From Mesorhizobium opportunistum WSM2075 (GTDB lineage: Bacteria > Pseudomonadota > Alphaproteobacteria > Rhizobiales > Rhizobiaceae), in NCBI RefSeq assembly GCF_000176035.2, contig NC_015675.1, forward strand, positions 1,612,001 to 1,676,000: 64,000 nt of DNA, given 5' to 3'. Each line of letters begins with the position of its first letter. Position 1 is the first letter of the stretch. The position numbers and the translations under genes are program-made. The notes beneath the pieces are model-generated. The model worked only from the letters and a program-made list of their open reading frames with translations, did not search any database and was not told the origin of the DNA. Positions 44,471 through 54,000 of the stretch are shown in pieces.

Positions 44471-44773
44471 ATGCAAGAGATTGATATCTTTAAGGCGATT
44501 GCCAACGAGCGCAGGCTGCAAATCCTCGACTGGTTGAAGGATCCGCGCGCGCATTTCCCGGCCCAGGCAGACGGCGACCTTGTCGAGGACGGCGTTTGCG
44601 CGCTGCTGATCGCGGAGAAGCTCGGCATTACGCAAGCGACGCTCTCCGAGCATATGCGCGTGCTTACCCATGCCGGCCTGCTGCGCACCAAGCGCATCAA
44701 GCAATGGACGTTTTATCGGCGTGACGAGGACAGGATCGCCGACACAAGGGCGCTCATCCAGAACCGGCTATAG
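44471..44773 (+). CDS. ArsR-type HTH regulator
   Basis: A 100-residue winged-helix protein: ANERRLQILDWLKDP, then LGITQATLSEHMRVLTHAGLLRTKRIKQWTFYRR, the ArsR fold. The metal-sensing ELCVC motif is absent (DGVCALL instead), so a non-metal ligand, perhaps an amino acid, is likely. Between its start and the dehydratase start lies an AT-rich 50 bp with ATTAG (44445-44449) and GCTAAAT (44466-44472) that may be the operator. Confidence 0.85.
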   Translation: MQEIDIFKAIANERRLQILDWLKDPRAHFPAQADGDLVEDGVCALLIAEKLGITQATLSEHMRVLTHAGLLRTKRIKQWTFYRRDEDRIADTRALIQNRL

Positions 44774-44793
44774 CTCAACCGGTTGTGCGGCTT

Positions 44794-46062
44794 CTATGCC
44801 AGCCAATCGGGCACCGAATCCAGCCCGATCAGGTCGTCATAGGTCAGGCGCGGACGCACGACGTGGAAACGGTCGCCGTCGACCAGCACCTCAGGCACCA
44901 GAAGACGCGTGTTGTAGGTGCCGGCCTGCACCGCGCCATAGGCGCCGGCCGTGGAAACCGCCACCAGATCGCCGGCCTTCAGCCTGGGCAGGTCGCGGTC
45001 GAGGCCGATATAATCGCCGGTCTCGCAGACCGGCCCGACCACATCGACCATCATGCGTGGCGTGTCGGCCGGCGGCTGGACGACCGGCCTGACGTCGTGG
45101 AAGGCATCGTAGAGCGTCGGCCGGATCAGGTCGTTCATGGCGGCATCGACGACCAGAAAATTCTTGGCGTCGCCTTCCTTCACGAAGATCACCTCCGAGA
45201 CGAGGATGCCGGCATTCCCGACGATCAGCCGGCCCGGTTCGAACATCACCTTGAGTCCAAGCTTGGTGACATACTTCCTGACGATCTGGGCATAGGCATC
45301 GGGCAGCGGAGGCGGGTTGTTATCGACACGGTAGGGAATGCCGAGGCCGCCACCGACATCGATATGCTCGATGGCGTGACCGTCGGCGCGCAGTGCCCCG
45401 ACCAGATCGACAAGCAGCGCGAAAGCGTCGTCGAAGGGCTGCAATTCGGTGATCTGGCTGCCGATGTGGGTGTCGATGCCGGTAACCTTGATGCCCGGCA
45501 GTTCGGCCGCGCGGGCATAGACCTGACGCGCCCGCTGCCACGGGATGCCGAACTTGTTCTCGGCCTTGCCGGTGGAGATCTTCTTGTGGGTCCTGGCGTC
45601 GACATCGGGATTGATGCGCAACGAGATCGGCGCCACCTTGCCGAGAGCCACGGCGCGGGAGGACAGGAGTTCGAGTTCCGGCTCGGATTCGACGTTGAAG
45701 CAAAGGATGCCGGCGGTGAGCGCAAAATCAATTTCGCGCGCCGTCTTGCCGACGCCGGAGAACAGGATCTTGCCGGCCGGGATGCCAGCGGCCAGTGCCC
45801 GTCGCAACTCGCCTTCCGACACCACGTCGGCGCCGGCGCCGAGCCTGGCCAGCGTCCGCAGCACCGCCTGGTTGGAATTCGCCTTCATGGCATAGCAGAC
45901 CAGCGCGTCGAGCCCGGCAAAGGCCTGGGCGAACACGCGGTAGTGCCTGGTCAGCGTGGCCGTCGAATAGCAATAGAACGGCGTGCCGACCTGTGCGGCG
46001 ATATCTGGTATCGCCACGTCCTCGGCATGCAGCACGCCGTCGCGGTAGTCGAAATGGTTCAC
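44794..46062 (-). CDS. lysA: Diaminopimelate decarboxylase
   Basis: A 422-residue fold-type III PLP enzyme; the PLP lysine is in CYAMKANSNQ, with HIDVGGGLGIPYR and EPGRLIVGNAG as further LysA motifs. It makes L-lysine from meso-diaminopimelate. The preferred start is the GTG at 46062 (MNHFDYRDGVLHAED, GGAAA upstream); a GTG at 46089 is in frame. lptM lies 67 bp upstream on the same strand. Confidence 0.95.
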   Translation of the reverse strand: MNHFDYRDGVLHAEDVAIPDIAAQVGTPFYCYSTATLTRHYRVFAQAFAGLDALVCYAMKANSNQAVLRTLARLGAGADVVSEGELRRALAAGIPAGKILFSGVGKTAREIDFALTAGILCFNVESEPELELLSSRAVALGKVAPISLRINPDVDARTHKKISTGKAENKFGIPWQRARQVYARAAELPGIKVTGIDTHIGSQITELQPFDDAFALLVDLVGALRADGHAIEHIDVGGGLGIPYRVDNNPPPLPDAYAQIVRKYVTKLGLKVMFEPGRLIVGNAGILVSEVIFVKEGDAKNFLVVDAAMNDLIRPTLYDAFHDVRPVVQPPADTPRMMVDVVGPVCETGDYIGLDRDLPRLKAGDLVAVSTAGAYGAVQAGTYNTRLLVPEVLVDGDRFHVVRPRLTYDDLIGLDSVPDWLA

Positions 46063-46129
46063 GAGAGTGTTTCCGGAAAGTTGGGGCACAGTGAGATCAG
46101 GTTTGGACCCAAACCCGCTCTCATCGGCT

Positions 46130-46336
46130 CTAGATCAGCGGGTCGAGGAAGAACTTCTTGTCCTTGACCGGTTTTTCCGGCTCCGGCGGCACAGGCTGCT
46201 TGGCCTTCTCGGCATCCTTGCGAGCCTGCACGGCCGCCTCGTAGGGCGTATCGAGACCAGCCCTGCGGCCGCAGGCCGTCACCGCGGCGACCGCCACCAG
46301 AAGCGTCAGCGTCACCAAAATCCTGCTTCCGGTCAT
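46130..46336 (-). CDS. lptM: Small lipoprotein, LptM family
   Basis: A 68-residue protein with a lipoprotein signal: MTGSRILVTLTLLVAVAAVTAC, lipobox ending at Cys22, then a short charged and Pro/Lys-rich mature part (GRRAGLDTPYEA). LptM stabilises LptD assembly in E. coli and often sits before lysA. The ATG at 46336 is chosen for its clean signal peptide. Confidence 0.85.
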   Translation of the reverse strand: MTGSRILVTLTLLVAVAAVTACGRRAGLDTPYEAAVQARKDAEKAKQPVPPEPEKPVKDKKFFLDPLI

Positions 46337-46400
46337 CGATCCATCCGTCCGAAACGTTTGCCAGCCGCCGCTTTTAGCCGAGTTCTCGGCGCATTGCACC

Positions 46401-46469
46401 CCGGATATTGTTGTTCGCAATATCCGGATATTGCTGGCCGCAATGTCGGCATATTGCTGGTCGCAATAT
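46401..46469. repeat. 23-bp tandem repeat, three palindromic units
   Basis: Units 46401-46423, 46424-46446 and 46447-46469 share CCGGATATTGCTGGTCGCAATAT with few changes, and each can fold (ATATTGC/GCAATAT). The array ends 7 bp from the argH stop, in the argH-lptM gap, so it forms the 3' end of the argH message. Confidence 0.92.
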
Positions 46470-46476
46470 CCGGGTA

Positions 46477-47877
46477 TTACGCCTTTGCGATGCGCTTTTT
46501 CCAGGCGCGGATCTGCTTCCTCACCTCCGACGGCGCCGTGCCGCCGAAACTGGTGCGGCTCTTGACCGAGTTCTGCACCGCCAGCACGGAGAAAATATCC
46601 GAGGTGATGCCGGGGTTGATCGACTGCAGATCCTCCAGCGAAAGCTTCTCCAGCCCGACCCTCTTCTCCTCTGCCAGTGCCACTGCGCGGCCGGTGACGT
46701 GATGCGCCTCGCGGAACGGCAGGCCGAGTGTGCGCACCAGCCAGTCGGCAAGGTCGGTGGCGGTGGCGTGGCCGGAGCCGGCGGCCTTCTTCATCGCCAC
46801 GGCGTTGACTGTCATGTCGGAGACCATGCCGGTCATCGCGGCCAGCATCAGGTCGAGCGTCTCAGCGGCATCGAAGACCGATTCCTTGTCTTCCTGCATG
46901 TCCTTGCCATAGGTCAAAGGCATGCCTTTCATCACCGTCAGCAGGCCGACCAGATGGCCGTTTACGCGGCCTGTCTTGCCGCGCACCAGTTCGGCGGCGT
47001 CGGGGTTCTTCTTCTGCGGCATGATCGAGGAGCCGGTGGAAAACGAGTCCGACAGCCTGACGAAGCCGAACTGCGGCGTCGACCAAAGGATGATCTCCTC
47101 GGCGAGCCGCGACAGATGCGTGGCGCAGATCGCCGCCACAGCCAGGAACTCCAGCGCGAAATCGCGGTCTGAAACGCTGTCCAGCGAATTGCGCATCGGC
47201 TCGCGAAAGCCGAGCGCCCTGGCGGTCTGGAGGCGGTCGATCGGGAAGCTGGTGCCGGCAAGGGCAGCAGCACCCAGCGGGCTCTCGTCCATCCGTTCGA
47301 TGGCGTCGCGCACGCGCGACAGATCGCGCCCGAACATCTCGACATAGGCCATGCAGTGGTGACCGAAGGTCACCGGCTGTGCCGCCTGCATATGGGTAAA
47401 GCCCGGCATCACGGTCGCCGCGTGTTCCTCGGCCCGTTCCAGCAGCGCCCGGATCAGGCCCTTCAATGCTTCGGCGACGCGAAAGCACTCGTCCTTGACC
47501 CAGAGCCGCAGGTCGACCGCCACCTGGTCGTTGCGCGAGCGGGCGGTGTGCAGCCGGCCAGCCGCCGAACCGATGAGGTCGGCGAGGCGAGCCTCGATAT
47601 TCATGTGGATGTCTTCCAACCGGGTCGAAAACTCGAAGCTGCCGGCCTCGATCTCTTTCAGGATCGTGTTCAGGCCGTGAGCGATTTTTTCTTGATCGGC
47701 CGCCGAAATAATGCCCGTTTGCGCCAGCATCTCGCTATGGGCGATCGAGCCTCTGATGTCCTGCGCATAGAGTTTGCGGTCGAACGAGATCGACGCGTTG
47801 ATCGCTTCCATGATCGCGGCCGGACCCGAGGCAAATCGTCCGCCCCACATCTGGTTGCTGGTCTTCTTGTCGCTCAT
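46477..47877 (-). CDS. argH: Argininosuccinate lyase
   Basis: A 466-residue member of the fumarase/aspartase superfamily. [10 protein letters not shown] at the start, [13 protein letters not shown] and the catalytic loop [12 protein letters not shown] are diagnostic. It releases arginine and fumarate. The ATG at 47877 is the family start; the frame is open a further 123 codons upstream but that is out of the family. Divergent from tlpA with only 37 bp between. Confidence 0.97.
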   Translation of the reverse strand: MSDKKTSNQMWGGRFASGPAAIMEAINASISFDRKLYAQDIRGSIAHSEMLAQTGIISAADQEKIAHGLNTILKEIEAGSFEFSTRLEDIHMNIEARLADLIGSAAGRLHTARSRNDQVAVDLRLWVKDECFRVAEALKGLIRALLERAEEHAATVMPGFTHMQAAQPVTFGHHCMAYVEMFGRDLSRVRDAIERMDESPLGAAALAGTSFPIDRLQTARALGFREPMRNSLDSVSDRDFALEFLAVAAICATHLSRLAEEIILWSTPQFGFVRLSDSFSTGSSIMPQKKNPDAAELVRGKTGRVNGHLVGLLTVMKGMPLTYGKDMQEDKESVFDAAETLDLMLAAMTGMVSDMTVNAVAMKKAAGSGHATATDLADWLVRTLGLPFREAHHVTGRAVALAEEKRVGLEKLSLEDLQSINPGITSDIFSVLAVQNSVKSRTSFGGTAPSEVRKQIRAWKKRIAKA

Positions 47878-47914
47878 CGCTATAAAACCCGTGCTTCGGA
47901 GCAGTTTTGAGAAA

Positions 47915-48595
47915 ATGGCAGACGGAAACAGATTTTTCCCGGCCCCGCGCCTGATCCTCGCCGCCCTGGTGGCGGGAGTGCTGGCCGGCGCGGTCGCGGT
48001 ATATGTCAGCGAGAGCCGGTCTGGCAACAACGCCGGACCGCAAGTGGCCGTCGACGACGGCAAGGACGACGTCGCCTGCGCCGCCAAGAGCGACCGCGCC
48101 AAGAAGATCGCCGCCGCTGCCACCGGCGAGGTTGCGGCACTGTTGCCGGCCGATCCGCCGCAATCCATGAAGCGCCTCGCCTTCAACGGGCCGGACGGCA
48201 AGCCGATGACGATCGCCGACCATGCCGGCAAGACGGTGCTGCTCAATCTGTGGGCGACATGGTGCGCGCCTTGCCGTGCCGAAATGCCGGCGCTCGATGC
48301 CCTGCAGAAGGAAAAAGGCAGCGATGCCTTTCAGGTGGTCGCCGTCAATGTCGATGCCGGCGACGATGTGAAGCCGAAGAAATTCCTCAAGGACACAGGT
48401 GTCGAGACGCTCGGCTACTATCGCGATTCGACGATGGCGCTGTTCAACGACCTCAAGACGCGCGGCCTGGCGCTAGGCCTTCCCGTCACCATGCTGATCG
48501 ACGGCGAAGGCTGCCTGATCGCCCATATGAACGGGCCGGCCGAATGGTCGGGTTCTGATGCCAAGCGGCTGGTCGAGACGGCACTCGGATCGTAA
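47915..48595 (+). CDS. tlpA: Thioredoxin-like TlpA family protein
   Basis: A 226-residue protein with an N-terminal membrane anchor (about 12-31) and a periplasmic thioredoxin fold with active site WCAPC (Cys117, Cys120) and cis-Pro in LGLPVTML. TlpA reduces periplasmic thiols, notably for cytochrome oxidase copper-centre assembly. Cysteines 55 and 223-region additions are family-typical. Divergent from argH. Confidence 0.93.
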   Translation: MADGNRFFPAPRLILAALVAGVLAGAVAVYVSESRSGNNAGPQVAVDDGKDDVACAAKSDRAKKIAAAATGEVAALLPADPPQSMKRLAFNGPDGKPMTIADHAGKTVLLNLWATWCAPCRAEMPALDALQKEKGSDAFQVVAVNVDAGDDVKPKKFLKDTGVETLGYYRDSTMALFNDLKTRGLALGLPVTMLIDGEGCLIAHMNGPAEWSGSDAKRLVETALGS

Positions 48596-48626
48596 CTCCA
48601 ACAGAATTCGGCTTCAAGCGAGCGCT

Positions 48627-51077
48627 TTACGCCGAACGCACGCTTGGCTTGAGCAACAGGAGGCTGCCACCCTGGTGGTCGGCGCGCAGCGACGCGCGCT
48701 TGCCGAGGCCGGTCAGGTCGTCGAATGCCTCGATCGGCGCCGGTTTGCCGAGATAATAGCCCTGGCCGATCTCGCAGGCCTCGGCGTCCAGGAACTTCAA
48801 CTCGCCAAGCGTCTCGACGCCCTCCGCCAGAACCGGCAGGCCAAGGCCGCGCCCCAGTCCCAGCACGGCGCGCACGATCGCCGCGACCTGGCCGTTGGTG
48901 TCCACCGCCTTGATGAAGGAAGAATCGATCTTGATCTTGTCGAAGGGGAAGGCGCGCAGGTTGGAGAGGGAGGAATAGCCGGTTCCGAAATCGTCCATGG
49001 CCACGCGCACGCCAAGCGCCTTGACCTGCCGCAGGGTTGCCAGGGCGCGCGGCATGTCCTTCACCAGTGCGGTTTCGGTGATCTCGAGTTCCAGCCTTGT
49101 CGCTGCAAGACCTGTCTTCAGCAAGGTCTCATGGACCTTGCGGCTGAAATTGGGATTGTGGAGCTGTACGGCGGAGACGTTGACGGCGACCATGAGCGGG
49201 TTTTCCCAGCGGACGGCCTCCTCGCAGGCAGCCTCGAGCACCCAGTCGCCGATCTGCCCGATGGCGCCGCTGTCCTCGGCCACCGGGATGAATATGGCGG
49301 GTGAGACCTCGCCACGCTCGGGATGGCGCCAGCGGATCAGGGCTTCGAAGCCAACCATCCTGCCGCTGCTGATCTCCTTCTGCGGCTGATAGACGAGATA
49401 GAATTCGCCACGCGCCACGGCCTGGCGCAATTCGTGCTCCATCACACGCTTGTCGCGGGCCTCGGCACCCATCGACGCCTCGAAATAGCGATAGGTGTCC
49501 CTGCCTTCGGTCTTGGCGCGATAGAGTGCCGTGTCGGCATGGCTGATCAGGCTGGTCTGGTCATCGGCATCGAGTGGATAGATCGCTATGCCGATGCTGG
49601 CCGAGACCAGACCGCCGCCGACGGCTGCCCGGTTTTCCTCGCGCATGGCGGCGAGCACTGCGCCCGCGATGCGACCCGCCGCCTGCGGGTCGGGCAGGTT
49701 GGGGGCGATGATGGCGAATTCGTCGCCGCCGAGGCGCGCCAGCATTTGCCCGTGACGCAGAACGCCGGCAGCGCAGCTTGCCACCCTCTGCAGCATCGCA
49801 TCGCCGGCGCCGTGTCCATAAAGGTCGTTCACCTCCTTGAAGCGGTCGAGGTCGAGCAGCAGGAGCGCAAGATGCCTGCCCTTGACGCCTGCGCCGGTGT
49901 TCCCGATGCGGTTCATAGACGCGATTTCCGCGTCGAGACGGCCGGAAAAGGAGCGGCGATTGGCAAGTCCCGTCAAGGGGTCGAAATGGGCGAGGCGAAG
50001 GATCTCCTGCTCCGCCTTCTTGCGTTCGCGGATGTCGCGGACGGCAATGACATTGTGGGGCTTGCCGCAATAATCGATGCTGCGGGCGATCAGCTCGACG
50101 GGAATTCGCGTTCCGTCGCGGCTTTTCAACTCCGCCTCCCGCGGCTGACCCTCCAGGCTGGCCGTGCCGGATACGGCGTGTTCGTCAAAGAGACCGTCCA
50201 GCTCCGTGCCGTTCAGCATTGCGGCCACCGTGCCGGTCAGCTTGCCCATGCTGTCATTGGCGCTGACGATGCGGTTGCCGTCGCAGACGATCAGGCCCTC
50301 CACGGCGGCGTTGGCCAGGCCGTGCATGCGATCGACCTCGAGCTTCTGGCGGCGAAAGCGCAGATCGATCCACAGCGCCGATGCCGACAACACCAGGATC
50401 ACCAGCGTGGCGGCGGCGGCCGCGAAAGCCTGCGAGGTCGGCTCGATCGTGTATTCGGATATGACGATCGAGGAATCGGGAAAGATCGAGACGGCGCCCA
50501 TGCCGATGAAATGCAAGATGCAGATCGCCAGCGTCAGCAGCAGCGCGCCGACCGATGTCGCCAACAGAGAGGGGCGGCGCAGAACGGTACGCAGCGCCAG
50601 CGCCGCGAGCGCCACGCCGGAGAGCAGGGAAGCGGCGACAAGCAACAGGTTCCATTCTATCCGGCCCTGGACCTCGAATGCCGCCATGCCGATGTAATGC
50701 ATGGCTGCAATGCCGCCGCCCAGGATGGCGCCGCCGACGAGATGATGGTCGAACTCGTCCCGCAAGGTGGCGATCCACATGCCGGCCGCCGTCAGTGCGA
50801 CCGAGGCAGCGAGCGAGAGCACGGAGAGCTCCGGATCGTAGGCACTCGGTATGCCCGGCGTGAAGGCAAGCATGGCGATGAAATGCGTTGCCCAGATGCC
50901 GAAGCCGGTCGAGGTCGCCGCGATCATCAGCCAGACCAGGCGGTTCCGGTCGGTCGAGCGGCTGATGTGGTGAAGCAGGTTGACGGCGGAGAAACAGGAA
51001 ATACCGCAGATCAGCGCGGCGAGTGCGACCAGTCTCAGATCGTGCTGGTTCACGATACAATTATAGACCGTCAACAT
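48627..51077 (-). CDS. MHYT-PAS-GGDEF-EAL cyclic-di-GMP protein
   Basis: An 816-residue membrane signalling protein. Three MHYT-type repeats lie in the N-terminal membrane part (THFIAM about 64, MHYIGM about 125, LHFIGM about 188), thought to sense gases or metals. A PAS-type segment (about 250-350), GGDEF domain with intact ARLGGDEFAI, and EAL domain with FEALIRWRHP follow. Both active motifs look intact, so it may make and break c-di-GMP. Convergent with tlpA. Confidence 0.93.
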   Translation of the reverse strand: MLTVYNCIVNQHDLRLVALAALICGISCFSAVNLLHHISRSTDRNRLVWLMIAATSTGFGIWATHFIAMLAFTPGIPSAYDPELSVLSLAASVALTAAGMWIATLRDEFDHHLVGGAILGGGIAAMHYIGMAAFEVQGRIEWNLLLVAASLLSGVALAALALRTVLRRPSLLATSVGALLLTLAICILHFIGMGAVSIFPDSSIVISEYTIEPTSQAFAAAAATLVILVLSASALWIDLRFRRQKLEVDRMHGLANAAVEGLIVCDGNRIVSANDSMGKLTGTVAAMLNGTELDGLFDEHAVSGTASLEGQPREAELKSRDGTRIPVELIARSIDYCGKPHNVIAVRDIRERKKAEQEILRLAHFDPLTGLANRRSFSGRLDAEIASMNRIGNTGAGVKGRHLALLLLDLDRFKEVNDLYGHGAGDAMLQRVASCAAGVLRHGQMLARLGGDEFAIIAPNLPDPQAAGRIAGAVLAAMREENRAAVGGGLVSASIGIAIYPLDADDQTSLISHADTALYRAKTEGRDTYRYFEASMGAEARDKRVMEHELRQAVARGEFYLVYQPQKEISSGRMVGFEALIRWRHPERGEVSPAIFIPVAEDSGAIGQIGDWVLEAACEEAVRWENPLMVAVNVSAVQLHNPNFSRKVHETLLKTGLAATRLELEITETALVKDMPRALATLRQVKALGVRVAMDDFGTGYSSLSNLRAFPFDKIKIDSSFIKAVDTNGQVAAIVRAVLGLGRGLGLPVLAEGVETLGELKFLDAEACEIGQGYYLGKPAPIEAFDDLTGLGKRASLRADHQGGSLLLLKPSVRSA

Positions 51078-51225
51078 CTTATTTCCCCCAACCCCTTGGA
51101 AATAAAACCGGAGATATGAGTGATTAATGCTTGGCCGTTGAAGGATCTATGAAGACGCCTGCAACCACAGCGTGCCTCTTTGGCGTAGCCGCGCCGCGGC
51201 AACGGGATATTCTGGCCGAAGCCAG

Positions 51226-52269
51226 CTATTTCAGGCGAACGGTCACCGCCAGGGCTTCATGATCCGAGCTCGGGCCGCCGCCCGGCAGCACCGCGGGGAG
51301 AACGGCAGGGGCGCTGGCCTCGAGGCCGCGCGTGAAGAACCAGTCGATGCGGCCGACCGGCGTCCCGGCCTCCCGTCGCTGGGTCGGCAGGTCGAGATTG
51401 TTGGCGGCCTGCCAATCATAGCCGCGCCCGGCAAGGACCGCGAACAGCGGTTCGTGACGCTCGACATGGATAAGGCGCCCGGGTTCGGCCGCGAGCCGCG
51501 CCATCCACGCTCGCGGGTCGTCATGGCGTTCCTCATGGCTAGCGGTCAGTGTGTTGAAGTCGCCGCCGAGCAGCACCGGCGCTTCCGGATCATATTTGTC
51601 GATAGCGTCGAGGAGATGGCGCGTCTGGATGGCCCTGCCGGCGGGATCGGTGCGGTTTTCCAGATGCACCGAGACGACCGTCACCTTGCGGTTGCCGATC
51701 CGCACCTGGCCACCGATCGCCATGCGCCCGCCGATGCGCGGCTGGTCGTGCTCGGGCCGGAACCAGCCGCCGGCGGCGTCGAGGCGCACCAGGAAGGGGC
51801 GCAGCAGCGGAAACGCGCTGGTTACGGCATTGCCATGAAAGCCTTCGGCATTGGCGACCTCGCCGGTTGCCGCACGCTCGCCCTCGTTGCCGCCGCCAAG
51901 CTCGACGAACTCGACGCCGAAGGCGAAGGCATGCCCGAGCCGCTCCGCAAGGACGCCAAGAGGATGGCCATTGCCGGAGCGCGCCATGCCGTTGTCGACC
52001 TCGGACAGCAGCACGACGTCCGGAGCCTGTCCGGCGAGCGTTGCGGCGATGGCATCGACATGACGGAGCCGCTCGACGTTCCAGGCCACCACCTTCAAGG
52101 CATCGCCGGAGTCCCCGCGCGACGCAGTGCCGCCAATCTCGATCTGGCCGAGGGCGGGAATGGCGGCGGCATGCCGCAAATGCGTGGCGCTGTCGCGGGG
52201 GCCGTCGCGCATAGCCAGCCTGTCGGCGACGGGTACATGCGTCAGCTTCCGCACCACCATTTTCATCAT
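51226..52269 (-). CDS. Endonuclease/exonuclease/phosphatase family hydrolase
   Basis: A 347-residue DNase I-fold protein with the expected metal and catalytic motifs: VVAWNVERL, LLSEVDNG, SVHLENR, LGGDFNTL and SSDHEALAV. The family hydrolyses phosphodiesters of nucleic acids or phospholipids/inositol phosphates; the substrate is unknown. ATGs at 52269, 52266 and 52260 are all in frame; AAAGGG at 52270-52275 fits 52260 best. A long N-terminal stretch precedes the domain. Confidence 0.85.
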   Translation of the reverse strand: MMKMVVRKLTHVPVADRLAMRDGPRDSATHLRHAAAIPALGQIEIGGTASRGDSGDALKVVAWNVERLRHVDAIAATLAGQAPDVVLLSEVDNGMARSGNGHPLGVLAERLGHAFAFGVEFVELGGGNEGERAATGEVANAEGFHGNAVTSAFPLLRPFLVRLDAAGGWFRPEHDQPRIGGRMAIGGQVRIGNRKVTVVSVHLENRTDPAGRAIQTRHLLDAIDKYDPEAPVLLGGDFNTLTASHEERHDDPRAWMARLAAEPGRLIHVERHEPLFAVLAGRGYDWQAANNLDLPTQRREAGTPVGRIDWFFTRGLEASAPAVLPAVLPGGGPSSDHEALAVTVRLK

Positions 52270-52324
52270 CCCTTTAGCCGGTTAATCATGACGGCCTTTG
52301 ATGGTCTTTACGTCCTCGACAGCC

Positions 52325-52342
52325 GCCCTAGCTACCTAGGGC
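52325..52342. promoter_or_regulatory. 7-bp-stem hairpin in the ugpB/EEP divergent region
   Basis: GCCCTAG and CTAGGGC flank CTAC. It could be an operator or an mRNA hairpin for either divergent gene. The intergenic region also has one CTGTCAC half-site (52427-52433). Confidence 0.4.
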
Positions 52343-52506
52343 GCCGGTGTGACGTTTTCATGCCGGGGCAACCGCCGAGGGGGAGGAAAGACTGGCTGTC
52401 CACAGGCCCGAGGGGCCACAACAGAACTGTCACATACCTTCTCTAAGAGAGCGGGCAAGGATTTGCGCAAGACCCTTGTCAACAGCCATTCAAGAGGGAA
52501 GAAATC

Positions 52507-53859
52507 ATGACCATCATCAAGCGGGGCCTCGCTGCCCTTGCCGCTGGCGCGCTCGGCAGCGCGCTGGCGGTTCCTGCCTTCGCGGAGCCGGTGAAGTTCG
52601 ACTTCTGGTTCGGCCTTTCGGGCGACCTCGCCCGCGTCGTCGATACGATGTGCAAGAACTTCAACGAATCGCAGAAGGACTATGAAGTCGTCTGCACCAG
52701 CCAGGGCAATTACGACGCCACGCTGCAGAACACCATCGCCGCCTTCCGCGCCGGCAAACAGCCCACCGTCGTCCAGGTCTATGATGTCGGCACCGCCACC
52801 ATGATGCTGTCGGGCGCCTACAAGCCCGCCGACAAGCTGATGGAAGAGAATGGCTACAAGATCGACTACGCGGACTATTTCCCCGGCATCGCGCGCTACT
52901 ACGCAACGTCGAAGGGCGAGATGCTGTCCTTCCCGTTCAATTCCTCGACCGCGCTGATGTACTGGAACAAGGACGCCTTCGCCAAGATCGGCAAGACCGA
53001 AGCGCCGAAGACCTGGGAAGACGTCGGTGCCGACCTTCAGGCCATGAAGGACGCCGGCTATGAATGCCCGATGGCGATCAACATCTCGGCCAACGAAAGC
53101 TGGCAGTTGATGGAGCAGTTCTCGGCGATCCATAACCAGCCGATCGCCACCAAGAACAACGGCTATGACGGCCTCGACGCCCGTCTCGAAGTCAACAAGA
53201 CCAAGTTCGTCCAATATGTCACCGATCTCAAGAAGTGGTATGATGCCGGCCTGATCAAGATCAAGTCCAAGGACCTTGGGCAGGACATGGTCCAGGCCTT
53301 CGCTTCCGGCACCTGCCAGGTCATCCTGACCTCGGTCGGCGACCACGGCACCGTCGGCAGGACCCAGAAGGAAGGTATGAACTGGGATGTCGCCGAACTG
53401 CCGGTCTATGCCGGCACCGAGCGCAAGAATTCGCTCGTCGGCGGCGCTTCGCTGTGGGTTCTCTCCGGCAAGTCGGATGCGGAATACAAGGGCGCGGCGG
53501 CGTTCCTCAACTTCATCCACGATCCCAAGACGGCTTTGTTCTGGTCGACCAACACCGGCTACATCCCGGTGACCAAGTCGGGCTTCGATTACATGAAGGG
53601 CCAGGGGTTCTACGACAAGGCGCCCTACAAAGGCCGTGAAGTCGCGATCGCCAGCCTGACCGCCTCTGAGCCGACCGAGATCACCCGCGGTGTGCGATTG
53701 GGCAACTTCACCCAGATCCGCGCCGAGTTCGGCACGCAGATGCAAGCGATCTTCGCCAACAAGGTCAGTGTCCAGGAAGGTCTCGACACGCTGGTCAAGA
53801 ATGGCGACGCCATCCTCGACCGCTTCCAGCAGACCTATCCGGGCAAGACCTTGCCCTGA
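52507..53859 (+). CDS. ugpB: sn-Glycerol-3-phosphate-binding protein UgpB
   Basis: A 450-residue periplasmic solute-binding protein with a 26-residue signal peptide (ending AVPAFA). KFDFWFGLSGDL, FNESQKDYEVVCTSQGNYDATLQNTIAAFRAGKQPTVVQVYDVGTATMM, and YKGAAAFLNFIHDP identify the UgpB branch. It captures glycerol-3-phosphate or its diesters. First gene of ugpBAEC plus a phosphodiesterase; AGAGGGAAG precedes the ATG. A large hairpin follows it. Confidence 0.93.
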   Translation: MTIIKRGLAALAAGALGSALAVPAFAEPVKFDFWFGLSGDLARVVDTMCKNFNESQKDYEVVCTSQGNYDATLQNTIAAFRAGKQPTVVQVYDVGTATMMLSGAYKPADKLMEENGYKIDYADYFPGIARYYATSKGEMLSFPFNSSTALMYWNKDAFAKIGKTEAPKTWEDVGADLQAMKDAGYECPMAINISANESWQLMEQFSAIHNQPIATKNNGYDGLDARLEVNKTKFVQYVTDLKKWYDAGLIKIKSKDLGQDMVQAFASGTCQVILTSVGDHGTVGRTQKEGMNWDVAELPVYAGTERKNSLVGGASLWVLSGKSDAEYKGAAAFLNFIHDPKTALFWSTNTGYIPVTKSGFDYMKGQGFYDKAPYKGREVAIASLTASEPTEITRGVRLGNFTQIRAEFGTQMQAIFANKVSVQEGLDTLVKNGDAILDRFQQTYPGKTLP

Positions 53860-53872
53860 TCACGACAGACTC

Positions 53873-53943
53873 ATGGCCGCCCGCGGACGCTTCCAGGCAT
53901 GATCTCCCGTTTCGAGATCATGCCTGGGTCGACGGGCGGCCAT
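53873..53943 (+). repeat. Nested inverted repeat between ugpB and ugpA
   Basis: An inner 14-bp perfect stem (53893-53906 with 53914-53927) is enclosed by an outer 11-bp perfect stem (53873-53883 with 53933-53943). It lies 13 bp after the ugpB stop, where it may stabilise the ugpB message and lower ugpA expression. No strong T tract. Confidence 0.9.
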
Positions 53944-54000
53944 TTCGTTATTAATCTCACCTTTGCTTAGAGCTAGCTGTCAAGCGGCGCCGGCGGACCG

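Noticed and set aside
49323..51119. 598-codon + strand frame opposite the GGDEF-EAL gene
   Set aside because: Antisense shadow; composition is Gln/Arg/Asp-rich without motifs, while the opposite strand shows intact GGDEF and EAL.
52427..52433. Pho box upstream of ugpB (CTGTCAC)
   Set aside because: Only one half-site; the segments 11 bp before and after match the repeat at about three of seven bases. Phosphate control is plausible but unsupported here.
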